This document shows, one piece after another, positions 1 through 8,989 of a DNA stretch of 11,792 bases (position 1 is the stretch's first letter; each line of letters starts with the position of its first letter). This DNA comes from CAYXVF01 sp964468125 (lineage in GTDB: Bacteria; Myxococcota; XYA12-FULL-58-9; CAYXVF01): contig CAYXVF010000152.1 of assembly GCA_964468125.1 (NCBI GenBank), forward strand, positions 1 through 11,792, read 5' to 3'. The notes beneath the pieces are model-generated. The model saw only the letters and a list, made by a program, of their open reading frames with translations. It had not been told where the DNA came from and ran no database searches. The translations under genes and the position numbers were made by a program.

Positions 1-1013
1 CCTTGGGAGGCTTCGTCGTCCAGCCGGGCGAGCTCGAGCATGAGAGCGGTGGTGCCCATGTTGAGTCTATCCTCTCGCATGACCGATGACTGCTCGAAAG
101 TGAACTCTCCGGTCTCGAGGTTGCTCATCGTGTGGACGATCTCCACAGGATCTCCGCCAGGACCCACGGCATCGACGATGGAGCCGTCGCGAAAATAGAG
201 CTTGCCTCCCTGCCATCCGTCCCCGTGAACTGTGAGTACGCCCGAGACCCGGTCCATTGCGAATAGATTGATGAGAGATGTGATCTTCACCCGCTCGAGG
301 GATCCCTGCAGGTGCTCGTGTCTGTTGGGTCGTGGCGGCGCGCTTCCGTTCGGCACGATGAGCTCGTCGATCAGCTCGACGAGGACCGCTTCGTCGATGT
401 CCCCCGCTAGCTCGACCTGTACCTCGAACTCGTCATCACCACGCCGGTGGACCTGGGTAACAGCCCCTGTGATTTCCACCCGCTTCCGGGAGCGTGGTGC
501 GGTGACCTGAGCAGACACGGAATGGCCTATGGGGATCGCCATGCGAGATCGAAGCGTCATTTGCTGCAGACCGAGTGTCTCAATCGTGGCCTGCTCCGTC
601 GCATTCTCCATCGGTCGGTGGAGCTCGACCTGCACGTCCTGCGACTGCTTGGCGTGCGCGTCGACGCAGCGTCGGATCATGCCTTCTAGCATCGCGATCC
701 GTTCGTCGTTTTCGGGGAGAAACTCGAAGGCAACCCCACTGAGGAGCGGCGCTCCGTAGAGTCGTTGCTCACCACGGATGCGCACGATGCGCGCCATCAC
801 CTCGACGTGATCGAAGCCGTCGAGGGGCTTGATGTGAAGAGCTTGGACCGATCCGAGGGCGCCGATCTCCAGCGGGGGATCGAGCTCGAAGAAGACACCG
901 GTCAGACTGACGTCGCCGCGACGGACCCGAATCTCTGGATCGACGCCTCGGATCCGAACGCCGAACTGGGTCCGAAGCCGTCCGCTACGCTGTCGCCCTG
1001 GGCCGTCGTTCAC
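1..1013 (-). CDS. PilZ and DUF4388 domain protein, 3' end beyond the left edge
   Basis: Probable cytoplasmic signalling protein; the 337 complete codons seen are open to the window edge. The start is a GTG at 1013-1011, because GGAGG lies 6 nt upstream and the frame has no upstream ATG before the lepB stop. Residues about 9-120 form a PilZ domain (c-di-GMP receptor family) with the DxSxxG box as DVSLTG at 34-39. The usual RxxxR box is replaced by an Arg-rich stretch (R7, R9, R12, R14) without exact spacing. Residues about 125-220 look like a second, degenerate PilZ-like barrel. Residues about 236-337 match DUF4388 (PATAN-like), with the pattern LQGSLERV, GVLTVHG, GKLYFRDGSIVDA and TGEFTFE. 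It follows lepB by 54 nt and is probably co-transcribed with lepA-lepB. The domain calls come from pattern recognition; ligand binding is inferred. Confidence 0.85.
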   Translation of the reverse strand, partial: MNDGPGRQRSGRLRTQFGVRIRGVDPEIRVRRGDVSLTGVFFELDPPLEIGALGSVQALHIKPLDGFDHVEVMARIVRIRGEQRLYGAPLLSGVAFEFLPENDERIAMLEGMIRRCVDAHAKQSQDVQVELHRPMENATEQATIETLGLQQMTLRSRMAIPIGHSVSAQVTAPRSRKRVEITGAVTQVHRRGDDEFEVQVELAGDIDEAVLVELIDELIVPNGSAPPRPNRHEHLQGSLERVKITSLINLFAMDRVSGVLTVHGDGWQGGKLYFRDGSIVDAVGPGGDPVEIVHTMSNLETGEFTFEQSSVMREDRLNMGTTALMLELARLDDEASQ

Positions 1014-1067
1014 TCGATGCCTCCGTATCGGAACAGCGGCACAAAGTGGTGGTGAAATGAAACGGGT

Positions 1068-2006
1068 CTATTCGATCCAGGTGAAGAGCCGGCTCGTGTC
1101 GAGACCGGACTCGCCCCATGACCACCACACGAACATGGATTCACCGAGAATGTTCTGAAGTGGCACACTGCCCCAGGCACGGCTGTCCCAGGAGTGATCG
1201 CGGTTGTCCCCCATCACAAAGACTTCGCCTTCTGGCACGACCTTTGGGCCAAAATCATCGTGGGATCGGTCGTCACGCTCGTCGAGAATCACGGTGTATT
1301 CAGCGTCCCCGTTGCGCTCCGTGTACCGAACGCCGCGCGACTCGTACCATCTGCCACTGTTCTCGTGTCTATCCCAATAGGTGACCGTTTTGCCGCCGCT
1401 GCGCTGGAGTTCCTCACCGTTGATGAAGACGACGCTGTCGCGCACCTCCACCGTATCTCCAGGGAGCGCGACAACCCGCTTGATGAAATCCTGGTGGTCC
1501 GGACAGGGGCAAATGAAGACGATCACTTCACCGCGTTCGGGCATGCGAAAATTGACGAGGCGGATCGAGGTGAACGGGATCCGTATGCCGTAGGTCAGCT
1601 TGTTGACGAAGATCTGGTCCCCGATGGACAGGGTCGGGATCATCGACCCACTGGGAATCTTGAACGCTTCGAGCACGAAGCTGCGCAGCAAGAGCGCGAC
1701 GAATACCGCGACCCCGACTGATTCAAACGTCTCGCGCCACGCGGGCTTGCGGTAGGGGCCGAGGTGTTTGTCCGACAGCTCGCCGAGGTTCTCGGTCTCG
1801 CTGCGGAGGGCCTCGACGTCATCCCCTTTGAGTGCCGCCACCACCGCGTCGCGTTTCCGGCCAATTCTGTCGCGTACGTCGTTCGAAACGCGGTTCGCGG
1901 CGCGCTTGAGCAGTCGATCCGTGTCCTTTACCCGCGCCTTGGCGAGCTTGCGCGCGTTTCGCACTTCTGCGTTCCCCAATCCGGCGATGGCTGACGACAC
2001 GTTCAT
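1068..2006 (-). CDS. lepB: Signal peptidase I
   Basis: Membrane-bound serine protease that cleaves signal peptides from proteins exported through Sec or Tat. The 312-residue protein has the family boxes in order: PSGSM with the catalytic Ser at 121, FIKRVVALPGD with the general-base Lys at 176, and GDNRDHSWDSR at 266-276. One hydrophobic segment (about 96-114) just before the catalytic Ser should anchor it with the protease domain outside. The first 90 or so residues are a charged, Ala/Arg/Lys-rich, probably helical extension before the membrane segment. An insert-like acidic stretch (about 205-255) lies between the Lys box and the GDNRD box. The ATG is 6 nt behind the lepA stop, so the two genes are almost certainly one transcript; no strong ribosome binding site precedes it, which suggests translational coupling. 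LepA-LepB adjacency is widespread in bacteria. Confidence 0.96.
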   Translation of the reverse strand: MNVSSAIAGLGNAEVRNARKLAKARVKDTDRLLKRAANRVSNDVRDRIGRKRDAVVAALKGDDVEALRSETENLGELSDKHLGPYRKPAWRETFESVGVAVFVALLLRSFVLEAFKIPSGSMIPTLSIGDQIFVNKLTYGIRIPFTSIRLVNFRMPERGEVIVFICPCPDHQDFIKRVVALPGDTVEVRDSVVFINGEELQRSGGKTVTYWDRHENSGRWYESRGVRYTERNGDAEYTVILDERDDRSHDDFGPKVVPEGEVFVMGDNRDHSWDSRAWGSVPLQNILGESMFVWWSWGESGLDTSRLFTWIE

Positions 2007-2012
2007 CGATTC

Positions 2013-3809
<1,797 letters not shown>

Positions 3810-3897
3810 TGACGTCTTTCGAAGAGGCGCCCTCGGATGCCACAGGGCGATTGCTCGAGTCTAGCCTTGGGATGCCGCGTGCCCACTTTTGGCCCGC

Positions 3898-4080
3898 CTA
3901 TCCGTCGTCTACGAGGGACAGCTGACCGGGCAGTTTGTCGGCGTTCTCCAAGAGTATTCGGTCGATCCCCTGCCGGATGTACTCGGCAACGGGCACCTTC
4001 GTGCGGGCGTTCAGCGCCTTGAGGCGCTCGCTTTGCTCGCGGGTGATGTAGACGGTCGTCGAGACCTTCCGCTCGCTCAT
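3898..4080 (-). CDS. Ribbon-helix-helix (CopG-type) DNA-binding protein
   Basis: Small probable transcription regulator of 60 residues. An N-terminal strand (KVSTTVYI, 5-12) is followed by helix ITREQSERLKALNARTKV, a turn, and helix VAEYIRQGIDRILLENA. This is the CopG/MetJ-like RHH fold, which dimerises and inserts the paired strand into the major groove; the hydrophobic/polar alternation TTVYIT is the DNA-contacting strand. The ATG at 4080 is preferred because the protein begins directly with the RHH strand. The frame is open further upstream, but that extension is Arg/Ser-rich and antisense to a better gene. No Shine-Dalgarno is visible and the start abuts a predicted -10, so the message may be leaderless. 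It lies 88 nt upstream of lepA on the same strand. No toxin partner is next to it, so a toxin-antitoxin role is not supported. Confidence 0.85.
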   Translation of the reverse strand: MSERKVSTTVYITREQSERLKALNARTKVPVAEYIRQGIDRILLENADKLPGQLSLVDDG

Positions 4081-4116
4081 GTATGGCAACGTATGGCAAA
4101 GGGCGTACCCCAGCAA
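4081..4116 (-). promoter_or_regulatory. Probable promoter and tandem-repeat operator of the RHH gene
   Basis: Directly against the RHH start codon the plus strand reads GTATGGCAAC then GTATGGCAAA (4081-4090, 4091-4100): two copies of a 10-bp unit in tandem, that is TTGCCATACG twice in the sense of the gene. On the minus strand a -35-like TTGCTG (4116-4111) and a weak -10-like TACGTT (4093-4088) are 17 bp apart, so the repeats would overlap the -10. RHH proteins commonly bind tandem sites about one helical turn apart, which makes autorepression a reasonable inference. The repeats are seen directly; the promoter and operator roles are inferred. Confidence 0.45.
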
Positions 4117-4204
4117 CACAAAAAGAGGCAGGCTCCGCGCAACCCGCGTGGCCCCAGGACGATACACCCGATGAGATGAGGATCTCTTCCAGGAAACGCA
4201 CATC

Positions 4205-4846
4205 ATGAATGAAGTCCGCAGCGGCGAAAGCGTGAGCGAGTTCCTCCGTCGAACGCAGGCGGAGCACGCTGCCCGAACGAACGCGGGCCGCCTCGAAGGC
4301 CCCAAAGAGAATGTCCGGAATCCAAAAGACCCGACTCCATCCGGCGGGGACCTTCGTGACCGCCCACGAGGGTCCTGGCAAAGCTCGGTGGCCCGGCACA
4401 GCGGCGCGGCCTGGGGCGCGGTTTCACGCACGGTCTCCGCTGGGGCCCGTGCCGCACTTTTGCCCCTCGACATCGTGAGCGGATTCACCAGCAGCTCAAA
4501 CCGCGCGCTCATCCACGCTGCGAGTGACGAAAAGCTCCTCGCCAGTGGCAACGAGATCCGGGAAATCAAGGACCGCCAGGGGCGAAATATTGCTCGTGGC
4601 GCCGTTGCTGGCCTGTTCGGCGGCGTCGGCGCCCTCGCCTTCGGAGCCTACTACGCACTCCAGAGCCTCTCGAAACCCCTCATTGCCGGCTCCTTCGGCA
4701 ATATTTCTTCGAGTGCCGCGGCGGCGGTGGAGCCCACAGGGGTCGGCGTGTGCCTCCTCCTCGTGGGCGCAGCGGTCGCGTTCATGTTCGCGAATCGCCA
4801 CGGCGCAGCCCGTCTCGAGCGCCGGGTTGAGCGAGCGCTCCAATGA
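4205..4846 (+). CDS. Hypothetical two-helix membrane protein
   Basis: I do not recognise a family. The 213-residue product starts at an ATG with AGGA 10 nt upstream. The first 80 residues are polar and charged with Gly/Ser/Pro-rich parts. A middle stretch (about 84-95, ALLPLDIVSGF) is weakly hydrophobic. Two clear membrane-spanning segments follow, about 132-151 (RGAVAGLFGGVGALAFGAYY) and about 178-196 (GVGVCLLLVGAAVAFMF), and the protein ends in an Arg-rich tail (about 198-213). The long polar N-terminus and basic C-terminus suggest a hairpin with both ends in the cytoplasm. It is divergent from the RHH gene. Competing minus-strand frames across the same bases are Arg/Ser-rich and less protein-like, so I favour this strand. 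No function can be assigned. Confidence 0.6.
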   Translation: MNEVRSGESVSEFLRRTQAEHAARTNAGRLEGPKENVRNPKDPTPSGGDLRDRPRGSWQSSVARHSGAAWGAVSRTVSAGARAALLPLDIVSGFTSSSNRALIHAASDEKLLASGNEIREIKDRQGRNIARGAVAGLFGGVGALAFGAYYALQSLSKPLIAGSFGNISSSAAAAVEPTGVGVCLLLVGAAVAFMFANRHGAARLERRVERALQ

Positions 4847-4911
4847 GGCGAGCCTAGAGAAGTGTCGTTGAGTTGACTCGACCCCGGTCGTGGTCGACAA
4901 CCACTCTAGAT

Positions 4912-5625
4912 ATGCTCCTACGGCTGATCACACCCGTCACGGTTGCGCTCTGTATGAGCCTACTCGGGGCTTGTGGCTCTAGCGGAAGCGACGACGACGC
5001 CGCGGCCGGCCCGACGGAGGCGGAAACCTCCGCTGCTTTCGAGGACCGCAAGGCCTGGGCCGACGAGCAAGGCCTCCAGCTCAAGCAGTTCGATCTCAAC
5101 CGCGACGATAAGCCGAACGTCTTCAAGTTCTTCAAGTTGGACGAGAACGGTGTCGAGCTGATCGTCCGCAAGGACATCGATCTCAACAACGACGGCCGCA
5201 TCGACGTGATCCAGCTCTTTGACGAACGAGGCCGGCTCGTCAGCGAACAAAGCGACCTCGACTTTGATGGCAAGATGGACGTCACCGCCTACTTCGAAGA
5301 CGACGTTTTGGTTCGCAAAGAGCTCGATATCAACTTCGACGGCACAGCTGACATCATCCGATACTACGCCTCCGGCAAGCTCGACCGAATCGAGACCGAC
5401 AACAACGGCGACGGGCGCATGGACACCTGGGAGTATTTCGTAAATGGAGAGCTCGATCGTGTTGGCACCGACAACGACGGTGACGGGGTCGTCGACCACT
5501 GGGACCGCCGCCGGCAGAGCGAAGAAGACGCAGGCGAAGAAACCGCCGAAGAGGCGCCGGGCGAAGCGAGCGACGATGACGCCGACGCTGAAGCCGACAA
5601 CGACGCCGACGCTGACGAGGCTTGA
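4912..5625 (+). CDS. Repeat-containing acidic lipoprotein
   Basis: Probable exported lipoprotein of 237 residues. From the ATG at 4912 a hydrophobic signal (MLLRLITPVTVALCMSLL) leads to the lipobox LLGAC, with the lipidated Cys at residue 21. A TTG at 4873 in the same frame would give a longer n-region; neither start has a convincing ribosome binding site, and a 5-bp hairpin (GTGGT/ACCAC, 4890-4904) lies between them. Residues about 61-195 hold six Asp-rich loops of the type DxNxDGxxD (starting near 61, 90, 115, 139, 163 and 187), 24-29 residues apart, each followed by an aromatic pair and a G-L-x-R-type turn. The loops resemble EF-hand or dockerin-like calcium loops. The last 30 or so residues are a disordered Asp/Glu/Ala tail. 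Calcium binding and outer-membrane location are inferred. The family seems familiar from myxobacteria, but I cannot name a role. Confidence 0.85.
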   Translation: MLLRLITPVTVALCMSLLGACGSSGSDDDAAAGPTEAETSAAFEDRKAWADEQGLQLKQFDLNRDDKPNVFKFFKLDENGVELIVRKDIDLNNDGRIDVIQLFDERGRLVSEQSDLDFDGKMDVTAYFEDDVLVRKELDINFDGTADIIRYYASGKLDRIETDNNGDGRMDTWEYFVNGELDRVGTDNDGDGVVDHWDRRRQSEEDAGEETAEEAPGEASDDDADAEADNDADADEA

Positions 5626-5740
5626 GGGCCGTCTGCTCACAACACAACGGATCGCGGCGGTTGTTCAACCCGGTGGAGCTGATATGCACCGCGGGTGTCT
5701 GATCACGGCCGACCTCCTAGGACCAGTCTCCACGGCCTGA

Positions 5741-6350
5741 AGGAGCTGGCGGGGCGATCTGATCGCGGGGTTTGTCGTCGCGTTGGTCGCCATGCCCCTT
5801 GCTCTCGGGATCGCGACGGCTGCGGGGGCACCGCCGATCTCCGGGTTGACCTCAGCGATTGTCGCGGGGCTGCTCACGACCTTTCTGCGCGGCAGCTTAC
5901 CCGAGGTGATCGGCGGTCTCGATCCGGCCTCGACGGTCATTGGCGCTCTCAGCCTGTTCAATTTGATCCTGCACCCGATGATCAAGAACCGTGTCCTCCA
6001 CGTGGTGCCGGCGCCCCTGTGGGTTGTGGTGTTTGCGATCCCGGTCGCCTATCTCTTCGAGCACCACCCGTAAACCCTAGCGCTGTGGATCAATCAAAGC
6101 CTCGAGCTCGAATCGCAGCAGATGGTGTCGAGCCCGAGCGATCCTTTCTCCAGTCACGTCTATCCGAGCTCCTCGCGCATCGGGGAGTCGGGATTCTGGT
6201 CCGTGGTGCTGACCCTGAGTCTCGTCACCTCGATCGAGAACGTCGTGAGCGTAAAGGCGATCGACCGCCTCGACCCCTATCGGCGCTTGCCGCGATACTC
6301 GTCTACACCGGCTGGAAACTCACCGCGCCCAACGTCGTCCAGGAACGCTC
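5741..6350 (+). pseudogene. Degraded SulP-family anion transporter
   Basis: Remnant of an inner-membrane sulfate/bicarbonate-type transporter (SulP/SLC26), usually about 500 residues. Three colinear pieces are visible. First (5741-6070), GDLIAGFVVALVAMPLALG and GAPPISGLTSAIVAGLL give the N-terminal helices; after RGS the text jumps to IGALSLFNLILHPMIKN and VVPAPLWVVVFAIPVAYLF, which belongs to the later helices, so over 100 residues are missing. Second, after an in-frame TAA (6071-6073), the same frame continues to SGFWSVVLTLSLVTSIE and VKAIDRLDPYRR. Third, near 6278 the reading frame changes to LSALAAILVYTGWKLTAP, skipping the conserved middle again. No start codon fits, and a TGA (5738) lies upstream in frame. 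The C-terminal membrane part and STAS domain are absent. The match is from memory of the family's conserved blocks. Confidence 0.8.
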
Positions 6351-6583
6351 CGCGATGGCGAGCTGCCGTGGAGTGAGCCGACGTGCCTGGTGTTTTCGTT
6401 CGAGCGCTCGAAGAGCGAGCGGATGCGAGCATGCGCTCGATCTCGCTCGGGGTCGCGCGACGCATCACGCTCTCGAAAATCGCGATCTCGCGACCGATGC
6501 TCTCAACGAGTTCGGTGAACGGCTGCTGGCACTGCTCGATGATGGGCGCGCACGCTCACCGGCGAAAGATTAGGGCGGCGTTC
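6351..6583. other. Stretch with no recognised gene
   Basis: Lies between the end of recognisable SulP sequence and the stop of the SPOR gene. On the minus strand the frame open from 6555 gives an amphipathic helical-looking stretch (FTELVESIGREIAIFESVMR, then PSEIERMLASARS) before running antisense into the SulP remnant and stopping at 6277. It could be the remains of another gene or chance. The plus-strand frames are Arg/Ala/His-rich and unconvincing. No terminator with a T-run is visible for the argS-SPOR pair here. Confidence 0.4.
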
Positions 6584-7246
6584 TCAATCGGTCTTCAGCA
6601 CCCAGGCCGGGATGTCTTTGCGGGCGAGTATTTGTTTAGCGAGGGTCGCCTCGAGCTCGTTGTCAAAGGCGCCCATGCGCACGCGGTACCAGGTGCCCTT
6701 CTTGGGGATCGAGGCGGAGGTGATGAAGGGCGCAAAGCCCTTGCGCTCGAGGGAGGCGGCGAAGGCTTCCGCTTCGTCCATCGACTGGAAGGCGCTCACC
6801 TGAACCGTGTATTGCCCCGCATTCGCCGGTCCTTCGTGGAGCTTGTTGGAGACGTCCTCCGTGCGGGCGGGGGCGGCCTGTTTCACCTTGGGGGTCTGCG
6901 CCACCTTCGGCTCAGCCTTCTTCGGCTGGGCTACGCGCTCTTCTTGGTCGGATTTGGCCTCGGCCTTGGGAGCTCGCACCGTGCGCGCAGTGGCCTCAGG
7001 CTCTTCCTTGAGCTCTTCGTAGAAGGTGAGCTCCTCGTGTGTGTCGCTCGCGCCGTCGACGGCGGCGATGGGATCCGGCGGGGATTCCGCGTTCGCCAGA
7101 ACGAGCCGCTCAGCCCGCCGTCCGGCGATCATGCCGAGCGCAAAGCTCACCGCCAATAAGACGATGACGCCGAGTGTGAGCCAGACGACCTGGGGTCGGT
7201 CGAGACGAACCTCCAATCGCTCGTGAATTCGTCGTGCGTCGCGCAT
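6584..7246 (-). CDS. SPOR-domain membrane protein
   Basis: Probable inner-membrane protein with a periplasmic peptidoglycan-binding domain. The 220 residues comprise a short basic cytoplasmic start, one membrane segment (about 20-41, VVWLTLGVIVLLAVSFALGM), a long Lys/Glu/Pro/Ala-rich linker (about 50-140), and a C-terminal SPOR domain (about 143-220: QYTVQVSAFQSMDEAEAFAA, then WYRVRMGAFDNELEA). SPOR domains bind glycan strands lacking stem peptides and often target proteins to the division site. The ATG at 7246 lies 7 nt behind the argS stop, so the two are probably co-transcribed; I recall argS-SPOR pairs from myxobacteria. Role in division or cell-wall remodelling is inferred from the domain only. 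Confidence 0.93.
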   Translation of the reverse strand: MRDARRIHERLEVRLDRPQVVWLTLGVIVLLAVSFALGMIAGRRAERLVLANAESPPDPIAAVDGASDTHEELTFYEELKEEPEATARTVRAPKAEAKSDQEERVAQPKKAEPKVAQTPKVKQAAPARTEDVSNKLHEGPANAGQYTVQVSAFQSMDEAEAFAASLERKGFAPFITSASIPKKGTWYRVRMGAFDNELEATLAKQILARKDIPAWVLKTD

Positions 7247-7253
7247 CGCTTCC

Positions 7254-8966
7254 CTACTCCTGTTCGACCTCCTCCAGCGTCATTCGCTCGGGAGCCTCCA
7301 CCCCGAGCACCGTAAGGAGGGACGCCAGTGTCGTACGGAGAGCCGAACACAGCAACAAACGCGCGCGAGTCTTCGCGGGATCGTCGGAGATGACACGTTC
7401 TGTCGCACTGTACTGTGTGTAGTAGCTGTGAAACTGCGCGATCAGGTCTTGCACGTAGAAGACGATCTGGTGCGGCTCGCGGGCCTCCGCTGCGGAGACG
7501 ATCACCTCAGGCGCCCGAGTCATCATCTTGATGAGCTTGAGCTCTTCTGGAAGCGTCAGCGGCGCGAGCGCCCCTTCGCCATCCCGTGCCTGTGGCACCC
7601 CCTGCTCCTGCGCTTTGCGCATGATCGAACACAATCGCGCGTGTCCCATCTGCGCGTAGTACACCGGATTGTCGAGGGATTTCGACGTCGCGAGGTCGAG
7701 GTCGAAGTCGAACTGGCTGTCGCTGCGCCGCAGGACGAAGAAATAGCGGGTGGCGTCCTTGCCCGCTTCGTTGACGACATCGCGCAGCCAGACGGCGGTC
7801 CCGAGCCGTTTGCCCATGCGAACCGCCTCGCCGCCTCGGGTTAGGGACACCATCTGAATCAGCAGGATCTCGAGCGCCTCCGGGTCGTAGCCAAATGCCG
7901 AGAGGCCCGCCTTCACCCGCGCGATGTAGCCGCCATGATCCGCGCCCCAAATATTGATCAGGTGCTCGTAGCCGCGGCGCATCTTCTCTCGATGGTAAGC
8001 GATATCCGAGCAGAAGTAGGTGCTTCGACCGTCTTCGCGGATCACGACGCGATCTTTGTCGTCTCCAAAGTCGGTCGAGCGGAACCAGAGCTTGCCATCG
8101 TCTTCATAGACGTGGCCGTCGTTCTTCAGCTCATCGGCCATGCCTCGAAGGTCGACGCTCTCCGTCAGCGCCCGCTCGCTCTGAAATCGGTCGAAACGCA
8201 CGCCGAAAGCCTCGAGGTCGGTCCGTATGCGGTCGAGCATCAGGGCGATTCCCCGTTCTCGAAAGAGGTCGAGCCACTCATTTTCAGGCGTGTCGAGATG
8301 AGAATCGCCGAGCTCTTCCATGAGGACTTCTGCGATTTCCTTGACGTAGTCGCCTGGGTAGAAATCCTCCGGGTGGTCCATCTTGCGGCCGTGAAGCTCC
8401 TGGTAGCGGATGTGGATCGAGCGGGCGAGCACGTCGACCTGATTGCCGAGGTCGTTGACATAGAATTCACGCTCAACCGAATAGCCGGCCGCGTCGAGCA
8501 GGTTGGCCACGACGTCACCGGTGACCGCCCCTCGGCCGTGCGCCACGTGAAGCGGTCCCGTCGGATTCGCGCTCACGTACTCCATCAAGATCTTCTTGCC
8601 GCCACCGTGGTCGCTCCGGATGTAGTCGCTCCCCGCGGCGAGAATGTCACTGAGCGTTCGATGCCACGCCTCGTGGGAGACGAAGAGATTGATGAAGCCC
8701 GGGCCCGCGATATCGACTTTCTCGAGAAGCCCTCCCCCATCGCCGAGTGCATCGACGAGGTGACTGGCAATTTCCCGCGGATTCTTCTTGGCGGGTTTGG
8801 CCAGCATCAGCGCGACGTTGCAGGCAAAGTCGCCGTGTGCCTCTTGCTTAGGAGGAGTGAGCTGAATTTCCGGCATTTCGCCCGCGAGAAATCCGGTCTC
8901 ATAGAGGCGCCCAAGGGCAGACTTCAGCTCATCGGTGAGCTTTTGGCGTAGGGTGTTCTGTGCCAT
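7254..8966 (-). CDS. argS: Arginine--tRNA ligase
   Basis: Cytoplasmic class I aminoacyl-tRNA synthetase that charges tRNA-Arg using ATP. The 570 residues are of family length. The N-terminal add-1 domain is present (residues about 1-120, including HGDFACNVALMLAK and GPGFINLFVS). The HIGH-type motif is ANPTGPLHVAHGRGAV with H140, H143 and G144. The catalytic core includes FYVNDLGNQV (168-177) and STYFCSDIAYHREK (315-328). The position of the KMSKS loop is RMGKRLGT (383-390), a relaxed form as in many ArgS enzymes. The anticodon-binding helical domain ends with the typical LLTVLGVEAPERM. The ATG at 8966 begins MAQNTLRQKLTDEL, a normal ArgS start. It is followed by the SPOR gene and is divergent from the acyltransferase gene with only 64 bp between them, so the promoters of both must lie in or next to this gap. 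Confidence 0.98.
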   Translation of the reverse strand: MAQNTLRQKLTDELKSALGRLYETGFLAGEMPEIQLTPPKQEAHGDFACNVALMLAKPAKKNPREIASHLVDALGDGGGLLEKVDIAGPGFINLFVSHEAWHRTLSDILAAGSDYIRSDHGGGKKILMEYVSANPTGPLHVAHGRGAVTGDVVANLLDAAGYSVEREFYVNDLGNQVDVLARSIHIRYQELHGRKMDHPEDFYPGDYVKEIAEVLMEELGDSHLDTPENEWLDLFRERGIALMLDRIRTDLEAFGVRFDRFQSERALTESVDLRGMADELKNDGHVYEDDGKLWFRSTDFGDDKDRVVIREDGRSTYFCSDIAYHREKMRRGYEHLINIWGADHGGYIARVKAGLSAFGYDPEALEILLIQMVSLTRGGEAVRMGKRLGTAVWLRDVVNEAGKDATRYFFVLRRSDSQFDFDLDLATSKSLDNPVYYAQMGHARLCSIMRKAQEQGVPQARDGEGALAPLTLPEELKLIKMMTRAPEVIVSAAEAREPHQIVFYVQDLIAQFHSYYTQYSATERVISDDPAKTRARLLLCSALRTTLASLLTVLGVEAPERMTLEEVEQE

Positions 8967-8989
8967 GGCCGCCGGTCATGCCGAATTTT

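Noticed and set aside
765..1055. Plus-strand open frame near the left edge
   Set aside because: Antisense to the PilZ domain gene, which has clear family motifs and a good ribosome binding site.
3898..4204. Toxin-antitoxin module with the RHH protein as antitoxin
   Set aside because: No toxin-like gene lies on either side; the downstream neighbour is lepA and the upstream one is divergent and membrane-bound.
4081..4569. Upstream extension of the RHH gene to a longer protein
   Set aside because: The added residues are Arg/Ser/Pro-rich and antisense to a better plus-strand membrane protein; RHH proteins of this type begin just before the first strand.
4960..5640. Val-rich minus-strand open frame
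   Set aside because: Antisense to the Asp-rich repeats of the lipoprotein (GAC codons read back as GTC valine).
5695..6573. Long plus-strand open frame (292 codons) across the SulP remnant
   Set aside because: Only its part near 6278-6350 matches SulP; the rest is Arg/Asp/Cys-rich shadow, and the true SulP text lies in the other plus frame.
6383..7159. 258-codon plus-strand open frame
   Set aside because: Mostly antisense to the SPOR gene, with low-complexity composition.
7935..8951. 338-codon plus-strand open frame
   Set aside because: Antisense shadow of argS; long antisense frames are common in GC-rich genes.
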